Source: an uncultured Alphaproteobacteria bacterium
GTDB lineage: Bacteria > Pseudomonadota > Alphaproteobacteria > HIMB59
Direction of reading: 5' to 3'
Assembly (NCBI GenBank): GCA_902524245.1
Contig: CABZCN010000008.1
Span: forward strand, 1-58,379
DNA: 58,379 nucleotides
Each line of letters starts with the position of its first letter. Position 1 is the first letter of the stretch. The translations under genes were made by a program, and so were the position numbers. This document shows positions 33,397 to 42,696 of the stretch, one piece after another. The notes under the pieces are model-generated. The model saw only the letters and a list, made by a program, of their open reading frames with translations, did not search any database and was not told where the DNA came from.

Positions 33397-35994
33397 ATGG
33401 ATGAATTTCAAAATAAAAAAGAATATGAAAATGAAATTTATCAGCTTTGGTTAGACAAAGAATGTTTTAAACCTAAATACAATTTTGATAAAAACTTTTC
33501 TATTTGTATACCCCCCCCAAATGTAACAGGGTCGTTGCATATGGGACACGCACTTAATAACACTATTCAGGATATTTTAACAAGATATCACCGAATGAAT
33601 GGATTTAATACTCTTTGGCAACCTGGAACAGACCATGCAGGCATAGCGACACAAATGGTTGTGGAAAGAAACTTAGCTGAGAAAAATATTTATCGTAAAG
33701 ATCTCAGAAGAGAAGAGTTCATTGAAAAAATATGGGAGTGGAAAGAATATTCAGGTTCCACAATCATAAATCAATTAAAAAGGCTTGGTAGTTCATGTGA
33801 TTGGTCAAGGGAAAGATTTACGATGGATGAGGGATTATCGTCTGCAGTTAGAAAGGTCTTTGTTAAATTATATACTGAGGGTTTGATATATAAAGATCAA
33901 GCTCTTGTTAATTGGGATACCAAATTTAAAACAGCTATTTCTGATTTAGAAGTTGTTCCTACAGATGTAAGTACCCAAATTTACTATATAAAATATCCTA
34001 GCTCTAATTCTGAGAGTATAACTGTAGCAACAGTCAGGCCAGAAACAATATTTGGTGATGTTGCTATAGCAGTTAATCCTAATGACAGTAGATATACTTC
34101 ATTAAAAAAAGAAACTTTTACTATTCCTTTAACCTCAAGATCTATTCCACTTATATTTGATGAATATTCTGATCCCGAAATGGGAAGTGGCGCTGTTAAA
34201 ATTACCCCAGCACATGATTTTAACGATTTTGAAATTGGTAAAAGACACAACTTAGAATTATTAAATATTTTAAACGAGGATGGATCATTGAACGAAAACT
34301 GTCCTAAAGAATTTCAGGGATTAGATCGATTTGAGGCAAGAAAAAAAGTTGTTCACTTACTCAAAGAAAAAGGTTTTTTAGAAAAAATTGAAGATTATAA
34401 AACTACAATACCATATGGTGATCGCTCGAACACTGTTGTCGAACCTTTTTTAACTCATCAGTGGTTTTGTAATGCTGAAGAGTTAGCAAAACAGGCTATG
34501 AAAGTTGTCAAAGACGGTGATACAAAATTTTTTCCCTCAAACTGGGAGAAAACATACTTTCAATGGATGGAAAATATTAGACCATGGTGTATTTCTCGAC
34601 AAATATGGTGGGGACATCAAATTCCAGTTTGGTATGGTCCTGATGGAAAAGAATTTTGTGCAGAAACTGAAGAAGAAGCAAAAAATATAGCTGTAGACTT
34701 TTATAAAGCGGATAAAATAATTTTAAAAAGAGATCAAGACGTCTTGGACACCTGGTTCTCCTCAGCTCTTTGGCCTTTCTCTACATTGGGATGGCCCAAC
34801 AAAGAACAAACATTAGATACATTTTACCCTAATTCTGTACTAGTTACGGGTTTTGATATCATCTTTTTCTGGGTTGCTCGCATGATGATGATGGGAAATA
34901 AATTTATGTCAGAAACACCTTTTAAAACTGTTTATGTTCATGCTCTTGTTCGTGATGAAAAAGGTCAAAAAATGTCAAAATCAAAAGGTAATGTCATAGA
35001 TCCTCTAGAAATAATTGACAAGTATGGCGCAGATACACTTCGCTTTACTCTAACATCATTAAATACACCTGGAAGGGATGTAAGGTTAAGTGAGCAACGT
35101 ATAGCTGGTTATAGAAACTTTGTTACTAAAATCACCAATGCCTATAAGTTTGCAGAATTTAAAGGAATTTATCCGTTTACAGATAGTGATAAGGTTAATC
35201 CTAAACATATTTTTAATATTTGGATTATAAATGAGTTTCAAGAGTTATATAAAAAAGTTCAAGAAAATTATGAGAAATACTATTTTCATGAAGTAGCTAA
35301 TCAACTATATCATTTTACATGGCATACTTTTTGTGACTGGTATATTGAACTTTCTAAAAATCTTTTAGATGACAGTCAATTTAGAGATGAAACCAAACAA
35401 ACTTTTCATTTAGTATTTAATTCTTTATTGCAACTTTTACATCCAGTGATTCCTTTTATCACTGAAAAATTGTGGGGTAAAAATAATAAAGATATCTTGA
35501 TGAGTCATCAGTGGAACTATGTTGATCTAAAAACGGAGAGTGAACATGTATCTAAAACAAAGTTATTTATTGATTTTATAGAGGAATACAGGTCAATAGA
35601 AAAACTTTTTGAAATCAAAAAAGAAGATACTGTAGAAATTTTTTCTAAAAACCAATTAATTCAAACAATTTTAGAAGATAATAAAAAAACATTCGAATTT
35701 TTAACAAGAAAAAAACTTTCATCATCCCATAAAGACAATAGTGTTACTTTACCTTTTAAAGAGTTTGATTTTGAAATTTCCACTAGCCAAATTGATAAAT
35801 CTAAAATCAAAGAAAAACTTCAAGAAAATAAAAGCTCTTTGGAAAAAGAAAAAAATACGATTGATAAAAATTTATCAAATGAAAATTTTGTATCAAAAGC
35901 TCCAAAAGATCTCATTGATCAAAATAAAGAGAGACAAAGTTCAATTAATATGGAATTGTCTAAAATTGATAGTATATTAATTAATATTCAATAA
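33397..35994 (+). CDS. valS: Valyl-tRNA synthetase
   Basis: Class I synthetase of 865 residues. The HIGH motif lies in PPPNVTGSLHMGHAL, the CP1 editing domain includes TVRPETIFGDVAIAVNP, and the second signature is KMSKSKGNV. The C-terminus is a lysine/glutamate-rich coiled coil that contacts tRNA. The PPP before the HIGH motif is encoded by a run of eight C residues, striking in this AT-rich sequence. It follows pcm by 3 bases and overlaps ilvD by one base (TAATG). Confidence 0.97.
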   Translation: MDEFQNKKEYENEIYQLWLDKECFKPKYNFDKNFSICIPPPNVTGSLHMGHALNNTIQDILTRYHRMNGFNTLWQPGTDHAGIATQMVVERNLAEKNIYRKDLRREEFIEKIWEWKEYSGSTIINQLKRLGSSCDWSRERFTMDEGLSSAVRKVFVKLYTEGLIYKDQALVNWDTKFKTAISDLEVVPTDVSTQIYYIKYPSSNSESITVATVRPETIFGDVAIAVNPNDSRYTSLKKETFTIPLTSRSIPLIFDEYSDPEMGSGAVKITPAHDFNDFEIGKRHNLELLNILNEDGSLNENCPKEFQGLDRFEARKKVVHLLKEKGFLEKIEDYKTTIPYGDRSNTVVEPFLTHQWFCNAEELAKQAMKVVKDGDTKFFPSNWEKTYFQWMENIRPWCISRQIWWGHQIPVWYGPDGKEFCAETEEEAKNIAVDFYKADKIILKRDQDVLDTWFSSALWPFSTLGWPNKEQTLDTFYPNSVLVTGFDIIFFWVARMMMMGNKFMSETPFKTVYVHALVRDEKGQKMSKSKGNVIDPLEIIDKYGADTLRFTLTSLNTPGRDVRLSEQRIAGYRNFVTKITNAYKFAEFKGIYPFTDSDKVNPKHIFNIWIINEFQELYKKVQENYEKYYFHEVANQLYHFTWHTFCDWYIELSKNLLDDSQFRDETKQTFHLVFNSLLQLLHPVIPFITEKLWGKNNKDILMSHQWNYVDLKTESEHVSKTKLFIDFIEEYRSIEKLFEIKKEDTVEIFSKNQLIQTILEDNKKTFEFLTRKKLSSSHKDNSVTLPFKEFDFEISTSQIDKSKIKEKLQENKSSLEKEKNTIDKNLSNENFVSKAPKDLIDQNKERQSSINMELSKIDSILINIQ

Positions 35995-37706
35995 TGGTTG
36001 ATAAAAGCAAATTACCAAGTAGACATGTTTCTGTAGGTCCTAAAAGTGCACCACACAGAGCTTTTTATTATGCTATGGGCATTACCGAAGAACAGATTAA
36101 ACAACCTTTTGTCGGTGTAGTAACCACATGGAATGAGTCTGCCCCTTGCAATATTTCACTTTCTCGCCAAGCTCAATCAGCCAAAAAAGGTGTGTGGGAT
36201 GCAAAAGGTACACCAAGAGAATTTACCACCATTACTGTTACTGATGGTATTGCTATGGGTCATGAGGGAATGAAATCTTCTTTAACTAGTAGGGAGATTA
36301 TAGCTGACTCAACTGAACTTTCTGTAAGAGGGCACTGTTATGATGCCTTAGTTGGTTTAGCTGGGTGTGATAAATCTTTGCCAGGTTTAATGATGGCAAT
36401 GTTAAGACTTAATGTGCCATCTGTATTTATGTACGGTGGATCTATATTACCAGGTGTTTATAAGGATAAGGACGTAACAATAGTAGATGTTTTTGAAGCT
36501 GTTGGAAAACATTCAACAGGAAAGATTTCAGACCAAGAACTCCATGACATTGAGTGTGTTGCCTGTCCATCTGCTGGATCCTGTGGCGGACAGTTTACCG
36601 CAAATACCATGGCATGCGTTTCAGAGACTATTGGTTTAGCTCTTCCAGGTTCTGCTATGACACCAGCTCCTTATGAAAGTAGAGATAAATATGCTTATGA
36701 AAGTGGAAAAGTAGTTATGGAATTAATTGAAAAAAACTTGAGACCTAGGGATATTGTTACAAAACAATCACTAATAAATGCGGCTGTGGTTGTTTCAGCA
36801 TCAGGTGGATCAACCAACGCAGGTTTACATCTGCCTGCTATGGCTCATGAAGCTGGTATTGAATTTACTTTGGAAGATGTCTGTAATATTTTCCAATCAA
36901 CACCTTATATAGGTAATTTAGCCCCGGGGGGGAAGTATGTAGCTAAAGATTTATATGAAGTTGGTGGCGTTCCTGTTCTAATTAAAGCACTCATTGATGG
37001 CGGGTTGATTGATGGATCATGCATGACTGTTACTGGAAAAACGTTAGCTGAAAATGTAAAAGATGTGGAGTTACCAAAAAATCAAGATGTTGTTTATCCT
37101 GTAAGTAGCCCAATTACTAAAACAGGCGGCGTGGTAGGTTTGAAAGGTTCACTTGCTCCTGATGGTGCGATTGTAAAAATAGCTGGACTTAAAAAGTTAC
37201 AGTTCAAAGGAAAGGCAATTTGCTTTGATAGAGAAGAACATGCTCTAGACGCTGTCTTAAATGGTAAAATTAAACCTGGTCATGTTGTGATTATAAGATA
37301 CGAGGGCCCAAAAGGAGGGCCAGGTATGAGAGAAATGCTATCTACCACTAGTGCACTTTATGGACAAGATCTTGGCGAAGAGGTAGCTTTAATTACTGAC
37401 GGAAGGTTCTCTGGAGGTACACGAGGTTTTTGTATCGGCCATGTAGGTCCAGAGGCTTATGATTGTGGGCCTATAGCGTTAGTTGAAGATGGTGATGAAA
37501 TAGAAATTGATGCAGAGAAAAATATACTAAATTTGAATGTAGACGAAAAAACGTTATCCGATAGAAAAACTAAATGGGTTAATAAAGAACCAGAGTTTAT
37601 GTCAGGTACTTTATGGAAATATATGAAAACTGTTGGACCTGCAAACCTAGGGGCAGTTACACACCCTGGTGGTAAATTAGAAAAAAAGACTTATTCAGAT
37701 ATTTAA
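35994..37706 (+). CDS. ilvD: Dihydroxy-acid dehydratase
   Basis: 570-residue Fe-S dehydratase of valine/isoleucine synthesis, converting 2,3-dihydroxy-acids to 2-oxo acids. Cluster cysteines are in SAPCNIS, AGCDKSLPG and CPSAGSCGGQF. The length matches the shorter DHAD class rather than the 616-residue E. coli enzyme. A conserved loop usually PSGKYV reads APGGKYV here, encoded by CCCC followed by seven G. Coupled to valS; converges on xth with a 12-base overlap. Confidence 0.96.
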   Translation: MVDKSKLPSRHVSVGPKSAPHRAFYYAMGITEEQIKQPFVGVVTTWNESAPCNISLSRQAQSAKKGVWDAKGTPREFTTITVTDGIAMGHEGMKSSLTSREIIADSTELSVRGHCYDALVGLAGCDKSLPGLMMAMLRLNVPSVFMYGGSILPGVYKDKDVTIVDVFEAVGKHSTGKISDQELHDIECVACPSAGSCGGQFTANTMACVSETIGLALPGSAMTPAPYESRDKYAYESGKVVMELIEKNLRPRDIVTKQSLINAAVVVSASGGSTNAGLHLPAMAHEAGIEFTLEDVCNIFQSTPYIGNLAPGGKYVAKDLYEVGGVPVLIKALIDGGLIDGSCMTVTGKTLAENVKDVELPKNQDVVYPVSSPITKTGGVVGLKGSLAPDGAIVKIAGLKKLQFKGKAICFDREEHALDAVLNGKIKPGHVVIIRYEGPKGGPGMREMLSTTSALYGQDLGEEVALITDGRFSGGTRGFCIGHVGPEAYDCGPIALVEDGDEIEIDAEKNILNLNVDEKTLSDRKTKWVNKEPEFMSGTLWKYMKTVGPANLGAVTHPGGKLEKKTYSDI

Positions 37707-38462
37707 ATCTATAAGAATAGGGCAATGATCAGAGGGTCTATCCATATCACGGTATTCTTTTAATACTTTTAGTTTCATTATTTTACTTTTCAAAAATGGA
37801 GATAAAAGAAAGAAGTCTATTCTTATTCCTTCCTCTTTTCCAAATTTGTAAGTTTTATAATCAAAAAAAGTATAACTTTGTTTTTTTGGAGTGGTCTTAA
37901 ACACATCAATTAGATCTAGATTTATTAATTTATAGAATTCTTTTCTGGACTCAGGTTGTGCTAGAGCATCATTTTTATATTTTTTAATATCATGAGCATC
38001 TTCATCATCTGGAATGACATTAAAATCTCCCATTAATAAAACTTCATATTCTTTTTTAAGTATTTCTATTTCTTTATAAAGTAATTTCATCCATTCAATC
38101 TTATTTGTAAATTTGTCTGTATCTATAGGATTTCCATTAGGGAAATAACAATTGAGGATTGCTAAATTTTTATCTTTAATAATAACTGTATTGTTTCTTG
38201 CTTGTGTCATATTTAACCTTTTTAAGGGATTTTCATTTAATAAAATCTCACTTTTACAAGAAACACTTACCCCATTATAGCTTTTTTGAGTTTCAGCCAC
38301 TGTTTTCAATGAAAATTGATTAAAAAAATTTTCTACGTATTCTTTATCTAATATCTTCAGTTCTTGTAAGCAAAATATATCTGGAGCTTCTGTTTTTATT
38401 ATTTTTTCTATAAGTGGTTCTCGAGCTCTTAAAGAATTTACATTCCAACTAATTATTTTCAC
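37695..38462 (-). CDS. xth: Exodeoxyribonuclease III / AP endonuclease
   Basis: 255-residue exonuclease III-family base-excision repair enzyme. Motifs: SWNVNSLRAR with the metal-site asparagine, CLQELK (glutamate), LMGDFNVIPDDEDAHD, and the terminal RPSDHCPI with the catalytic Asp-His pair. The end overlaps ilvD; upstream erpA is 2 bases away on the same strand, so erpA-xth is likely one unit. Confidence 0.94.
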   Translation of the reverse strand: MKIISWNVNSLRAREPLIEKIIKTEAPDIFCLQELKILDKEYVENFFNQFSLKTVAETQKSYNGVSVSCKSEILLNENPLKRLNMTQARNNTVIIKDKNLAILNCYFPNGNPIDTDKFTNKIEWMKLLYKEIEILKKEYEVLLMGDFNVIPDDEDAHDIKKYKNDALAQPESRKEFYKLINLDLIDVFKTTPKKQSYTFFDYKTYKFGKEEGIRIDFFLLSPFLKSKIMKLKVLKEYRDMDRPSDHCPILIDLNI

Positions 38463-38464
38463 AA

Positions 38465-38791
38465 TTAAACGCTAAATGATGTGCCACAGCCGCAAGAATT
38501 TTTAGCATTAGGATTTGAAATTGAGAAACTAGAGCCTATCAATTCATCTTTATAATCTAATTCAGACTCATTTATGAAAGTCATAGAATTTTTATCGATC
38601 AAAATTTGTAAATCTTTAAAATTAAATACATGATCTTTGCTTTCATTAATTACATTTTCACTTTTAAACACGTACTGGAATCCAGAACATCCACCACCTT
38701 TGACTCTGATTCTAAAATATTTCATATTTTGATCTTTTAGAACTTCTTGAATTTTATTTATAGCTTTATCTGTTATATTAATACTTCCCAT
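38465..38791 (-). CDS. erpA: A-type iron-sulfur carrier protein
   Basis: 108 residues with the three conserved cysteines: KGGGCSGFQY and NSCGCGTSF near the C-terminus. ErpA/IscA proteins deliver Fe-S clusters to apoenzymes such as the nearby DHAD. The start codon CAT at 38789-38791 touches the start codon of dgt; the two form CATATG with no spacer. The ErpA versus IscA name is from synteny. Confidence 0.9.
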   Translation of the reverse strand: MGSINITDKAINKIQEVLKDQNMKYFRIRVKGGGCSGFQYVFKSENVINESKDHVFNFKDLQILIDKNSMTFINESELDYKDELIGSSFSISNPNAKNSCGCGTSFSV

Positions 38792-39901
38792 ATGTTCAGT
38801 AATTTATCAGCTTTACCAGAAAATTCAAAAGGAAGACTTTACGATGAAATAAATGATCATCGATCACTCTACGAAAGAGATAGAGACAGGATTTATCATT
38901 CAACAGCCTTTAGAAAACTAAAAGATAAAACACAAGTATTTATGTTTGAAAAAGGTGACTATTATAGAAATAGACTAACACATACTCTTGAGGTATCTCA
39001 AATAGCAAGATCTATAAGTAGAAAATTGTCTTTAAATGAAGATCTTACTGAATGTATAGCACTATCTCATGATTTAGGTCATAGTCCTTTTGGTCATGTG
39101 GGCGAAGAAATAATTACTCAAGAATTAGATGCAAATTTTAACCATAATTATCAATCTTTTAGACAAATTACATTATTAGAAAAGAGATATATAAATTTTG
39201 ATGGTTTAAATTTAACTTGGGAAACAATAGATGGCTTAATAAAGCATAATGGAAAAATACAAGAAACAAATAGAAACTACGACTTATCAAAAAATTTTAA
39301 ATTTGATTTAAATAAGAATCCCTCATTAGAGGCTCAAATCGCATCCTTGTCTGATGATATAGCTTACATAGCTCACGATTTCGATGACGCTTTAAGATCA
39401 GGTATTCTGACAATATCAAGTTTAGCTGAAAATAAAGAACAATTTAATTTTATAGATTTTTCATACATTGCAAACTTAGATAAAAGTATTGCAAGAAATT
39501 ACTTTTCAAGGTCCATTATGAACTACTTAATTTTGGATCTTCTTAACGAAACTGAAAATACTCTTTCTAATAATTCACAAATAAGATCAATTGAAGATGT
39601 TATAATAAACACAAATTTTTTGGTTAAGTTTAGTCCTCCAGTATTAGATAAAGTAAAATTTCTTAAAAATTTTCTATTTGAATTTTTTTACACATCTGAT
39701 TTTGTATATAAAAATAGAACGCAAGCTGAAAAAATTTTAGTATCTATAATAAAATTATTAAATAATGATACTTCTATGCTACCATCTAAATGGAAAGAAA
39801 AATTACATTCTGATACAGATAAGCAACAAATTATAGTCGATTATGTATGTGGTATGACAGATCAGTATGCTATAAATTTCTATAAAAAATATGTTACATA
39901 A
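38792..39901 (+). CDS. dgt: Deoxyguanosinetriphosphate triphosphohydrolase-like protein
   Basis: HD-domain dNTPase of about 369 residues. I place the start at the ATG at 38792 because family members begin about 15-20 residues before SKGRLYDEINDHRSLYERDRDRI; an upstream ATG at 38747 would lie inside erpA. The HD residues are in NRLTHTLEVSQ and SHDLGHSPFGHVGEE. It hydrolyses dNTPs and affects nucleotide pools. The end overlaps argS by 11 bases. Confidence 0.92.
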   Translation: MFSNLSALPENSKGRLYDEINDHRSLYERDRDRIYHSTAFRKLKDKTQVFMFEKGDYYRNRLTHTLEVSQIARSISRKLSLNEDLTECIALSHDLGHSPFGHVGEEIITQELDANFNHNYQSFRQITLLEKRYINFDGLNLTWETIDGLIKHNGKIQETNRNYDLSKNFKFDLNKNPSLEAQIASLSDDIAYIAHDFDDALRSGILTISSLAENKEQFNFIDFSYIANLDKSIARNYFSRSIMNYLILDLLNETENTLSNNSQIRSIEDVIINTNFLVKFSPPVLDKVKFLKNFLFEFFYTSDFVYKNRTQAEKILVSIIKLLNNDTSMLPSKWKEKLHSDTDKQQIIVDYVCGMTDQYAINFYKKYVT

Positions 39902-41540
39902 ATTAAAAAAATCTCTTTTTGAAATATTAATTAAAATTGATAAGAACGTTAGTATTAATTTTGAAGATGTTGAAGTTGAAACACTTTTTGACCAAAAAGG
40001 TGATTTTACAACTAATGCTGCTCTAAAATTTTCAAAAATATTTAGAAAAAATCCAAATCAATTAGCAGACATTATTTTAAAGGGTATAAATTTAAATAAT
40101 TTTGAAAAAGTAGAAATTGCTGGACCTGGTTTTATAAATTTTTTTCTTAAGGATGAAAGTTTTAATCCTCAATTATTCAATTATGAAAAAGAATTTACAG
40201 AAAATGAAAAGGTAAATATCGAATTTGTATCTGCAAATCCAACAGGCCCATTACACTTAGCACATGGTAGAGGTGCAGTTGTTGGGGATATTTTATCTAA
40301 TTTATTTGAGTATTTTGGACATCCTGTAACTCGTGAATATTATGTAAATAACACAGGTAATCAAATTAATGAATTTCTATCTTCAATACTTTGTTCAATT
40401 TCACATACTAATAATCTCAATCTTAATGAAAAACAATTTTACAAAGGTGATTACATTAATGATATAGCAAAGAACTGTTACGAAAAATTTAAACCTTTAT
40501 TTGATAATAAGCTTAGTTCCGATGAGAAAAACAATATAGTAAATTATGCTATAGAAAATCTTGTCAATCAGACGCTTCAAACACTTGGCACAGCGGGGAT
40601 TAAATTCGATCAAATTTCATATGAAACAACCATTATGGCCAAGGGTCATCTCCCATTAATTCTTGAAAAATTTAAGCAAAAAGATCTAACATACGAAGGT
40701 CAATTAAATGCACCCAAAGATTTTACGGGCACTTTAAAGGATAATCAGCTAACAATATTTAAATCAACTCTTTTTGAAGATGATGAAGATAGAGCATTAA
40801 CTAAAAATGATGGCACTCCCACTTATTTTGCAAATGATATTGCTTATCATGAGGATAAATTTAAAAGAGGATTTAATAAATTAATAAATATATGGGGCGC
40901 TGATCATTTAGGATATCTCAAAAGATTGTCATCAGCGATAACTTCTTTACACCCAAAAATTGATTTTTCAGTTGTTTTTTGCCAAATTGTCAATTTAAAA
41001 CGCGATAATAAAATACAAAAACTCTCAAAAAGAGAGGGTAACATTTTTGAACTTAAAAATTTAATAGATGAAATAGGAATTGATAATTTTAGATATTTTA
41101 TGTCTTACAGAAAAAATGATACTCACATGGATTTAGACATAGATTTAATTAAGAGAGAGAATAAGGAAAATCCAATTTATTATATTCAGTATTCTTATGC
41201 TAGAACACAATCCATTTTAAATAAGGTAAATAAAGTCGTTGATACACCCGTTATAATTACTTCAGAATTAAAAAATTTATATAAAAAATTATTGGAGTGG
41301 GATAATGTAGTAAAATCTGCATATTTAAAAAAAGAAGTTCATTTAATAGCACACTACTTAGAAAGCTTGTCCTCATATTTCCATACATTATGGTCCTCTT
41401 CAAAAAATAAACCATCAGTAAAATTTTTAGATAATGAGAATAATATTTCCTCTAATCTAATTAAGTTATTACATAATTATCAAAATGTCTTAGACGAAGG
41501 ATTAAAAATTTTAGGCATAAAGCCTAAATTACAAATGTGA
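39891..41540 (+). CDS. argS: Arginyl-tRNA synthetase
   Basis: 549-residue class I synthetase. The HIGH motif is in NPTGPLHLAHGRGA; the second signature is degenerate (KLSKREG), usual for ArgS. The C-terminal DALR anticodon-binding domain has YYIQYSYARTQSIL. It overlaps dgt at its start and a 48-codon membrane ORF at its end (GTGA). Confidence 0.95.
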   Translation: MLHKLKKSLFEILIKIDKNVSINFEDVEVETLFDQKGDFTTNAALKFSKIFRKNPNQLADIILKGINLNNFEKVEIAGPGFINFFLKDESFNPQLFNYEKEFTENEKVNIEFVSANPTGPLHLAHGRGAVVGDILSNLFEYFGHPVTREYYVNNTGNQINEFLSSILCSISHTNNLNLNEKQFYKGDYINDIAKNCYEKFKPLFDNKLSSDEKNNIVNYAIENLVNQTLQTLGTAGIKFDQISYETTIMAKGHLPLILEKFKQKDLTYEGQLNAPKDFTGTLKDNQLTIFKSTLFEDDEDRALTKNDGTPTYFANDIAYHEDKFKRGFNKLINIWGADHLGYLKRLSSAITSLHPKIDFSVVFCQIVNLKRDNKIQKLSKREGNIFELKNLIDEIGIDNFRYFMSYRKNDTHMDLDIDLIKRENKENPIYYIQYSYARTQSILNKVNKVVDTPVIITSELKNLYKKLLEWDNVVKSAYLKKEVHLIAHYLESLSSYFHTLWSSSKNKPSVKFLDNENNISSNLIKLLHNYQNVLDEGLKILGIKPKLQM

Positions 41541-41683
41541 AAAATCTTAAAATAGTAATAATTATTTTTTTTTTAATACTGATTTTATTATTTTCCTATC
41601 TGTTATTTGATAATTACTTGAAGTATATTTTTTTTGATAATTTTATAACTATTACTGCTGATGAATTTGATTTTATAAAATGA
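41537..41683 (+). CDS. 48-residue membrane protein in the SPOR-protein slot
   Basis: GTG start at 41537 overlapping the argS TGA, TGA stop at 41681-41683 overlapping the nagZ ATG: coupled at both ends with four bases each. The product is MKNLK followed by a helix of about 19 residues (IVIIIFFLILILLFSYLLF) and a short acidic tail. Alphaproteobacteria usually have a SPOR-domain septal protein between argS and nagZ; this could be its remnant keeping only the membrane anchor, or an unrelated small gene. No SPOR repeat is present. Confidence 0.6.
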   Translation: MKNLKIVIIIFFLILILLFSYLLFDNYLKYIFFDNFITITADEFDFIK

Positions 41684-42696
41684 ACTTTCCAATAATTATA
41701 TCCATTAAAAGTATTTCTTTATCTAAACAAGAAAAAAAATTTATTTCGAAGATAAAACCCTTTGGGGTAATAATTTTTGCAAGAAATATCAGTAATATTT
41801 CTCAAATATCAAAGTTAAATGTATCAATTAAATTATTAAGTAAAAATACATTTATATTTATTGATCAAGAGGGTGGCATTGTAAATAGATTTAAAAAATT
41901 TAAAGAATTTAATTTTTTAGATAATTTTGAGCTTTATAAAATTTATTTAAGATACCCTTCTTTATCAAAGCAGTTAGTTTTTTTGAAATCCTTAATAACA
42001 TCTTATTATCTAAAAAAACTAAATTTTGATATTAACACTGTTCCAGTCCTAGATTTACCAATTAAAAATACAATCTTAATGATTAAAAAAAGAACTTTTG
42101 GACCAAATATTAATGTCAATATAATTTTGCAGAAAATATTAATAGATAATTTAAGTTACTTTGGACTAATTCCATTAATGAAACATATCCCAGGTCATGG
42201 TGTAACAAATAAAGACTCACATTTAACTTTGCCAATAACAAAATTAAGTAAATCTTCTCTTCAAGATCACATTAAAATATTTAAATATTTTAATAAAATA
42301 CCTTTAGCAATGACTGCACATATTAAATATCTGTCTTGGGATAAAAATAACATCGCTACTTTTTCAAGTTATATTATTGATAATATCATTAGAAAAAAAA
42401 TTGGGTTCAAAGGTTTAATTATATCTGATGATTTAGAAATGAATGCTAATATTTATAATATTAAGGATGCTATTAAGTTAGCTAACTTTTCTAAATTAGA
42501 TATTATTTTAGATTGTAGCTCTGATTTGGATAAATATAGTAAAATTATAAATTCGTTTAATGTTTCAAATAATTATATAAATGTTCATAATTCCAATAAA
42601 CTTCAGCAATATAAGAAAAAATTAGACTTTAAATCTATTAATATTAATCACTATCATGAATTGTATAATCAGTTGTTAAAAATAAATGGATTCTAA
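41680..42696 (+). CDS. nagZ: Beta-N-acetylhexosaminidase
   Basis: 338-residue glycoside hydrolase family 3 enzyme for peptidoglycan recycling. The substrate loop reads KHIPGHGVTNKDSHLTLP with the catalytic histidine, and the nucleophile aspartate is in ISDDLEMNAN. The N-terminal FGVIIFARNI and FIDQEGG match. Length is normal. It overlaps scpA by 11 bases. Confidence 0.92.
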   Translation: MNFPIIISIKSISLSKQEKKFISKIKPFGVIIFARNISNISQISKLNVSIKLLSKNTFIFIDQEGGIVNRFKKFKEFNFLDNFELYKIYLRYPSLSKQLVFLKSLITSYYLKKLNFDINTVPVLDLPIKNTILMIKKRTFGPNINVNIILQKILIDNLSYFGLIPLMKHIPGHGVTNKDSHLTLPITKLSKSSLQDHIKIFKYFNKIPLAMTAHIKYLSWDKNNIATFSSYIIDNIIRKKIGFKGLIISDDLEMNANIYNIKDAIKLANFSKLDIILDCSSDLDKYSKIINSFNVSNNYINVHNSNKLQQYKKKLDFKSININHYHELYNQLLKINGF

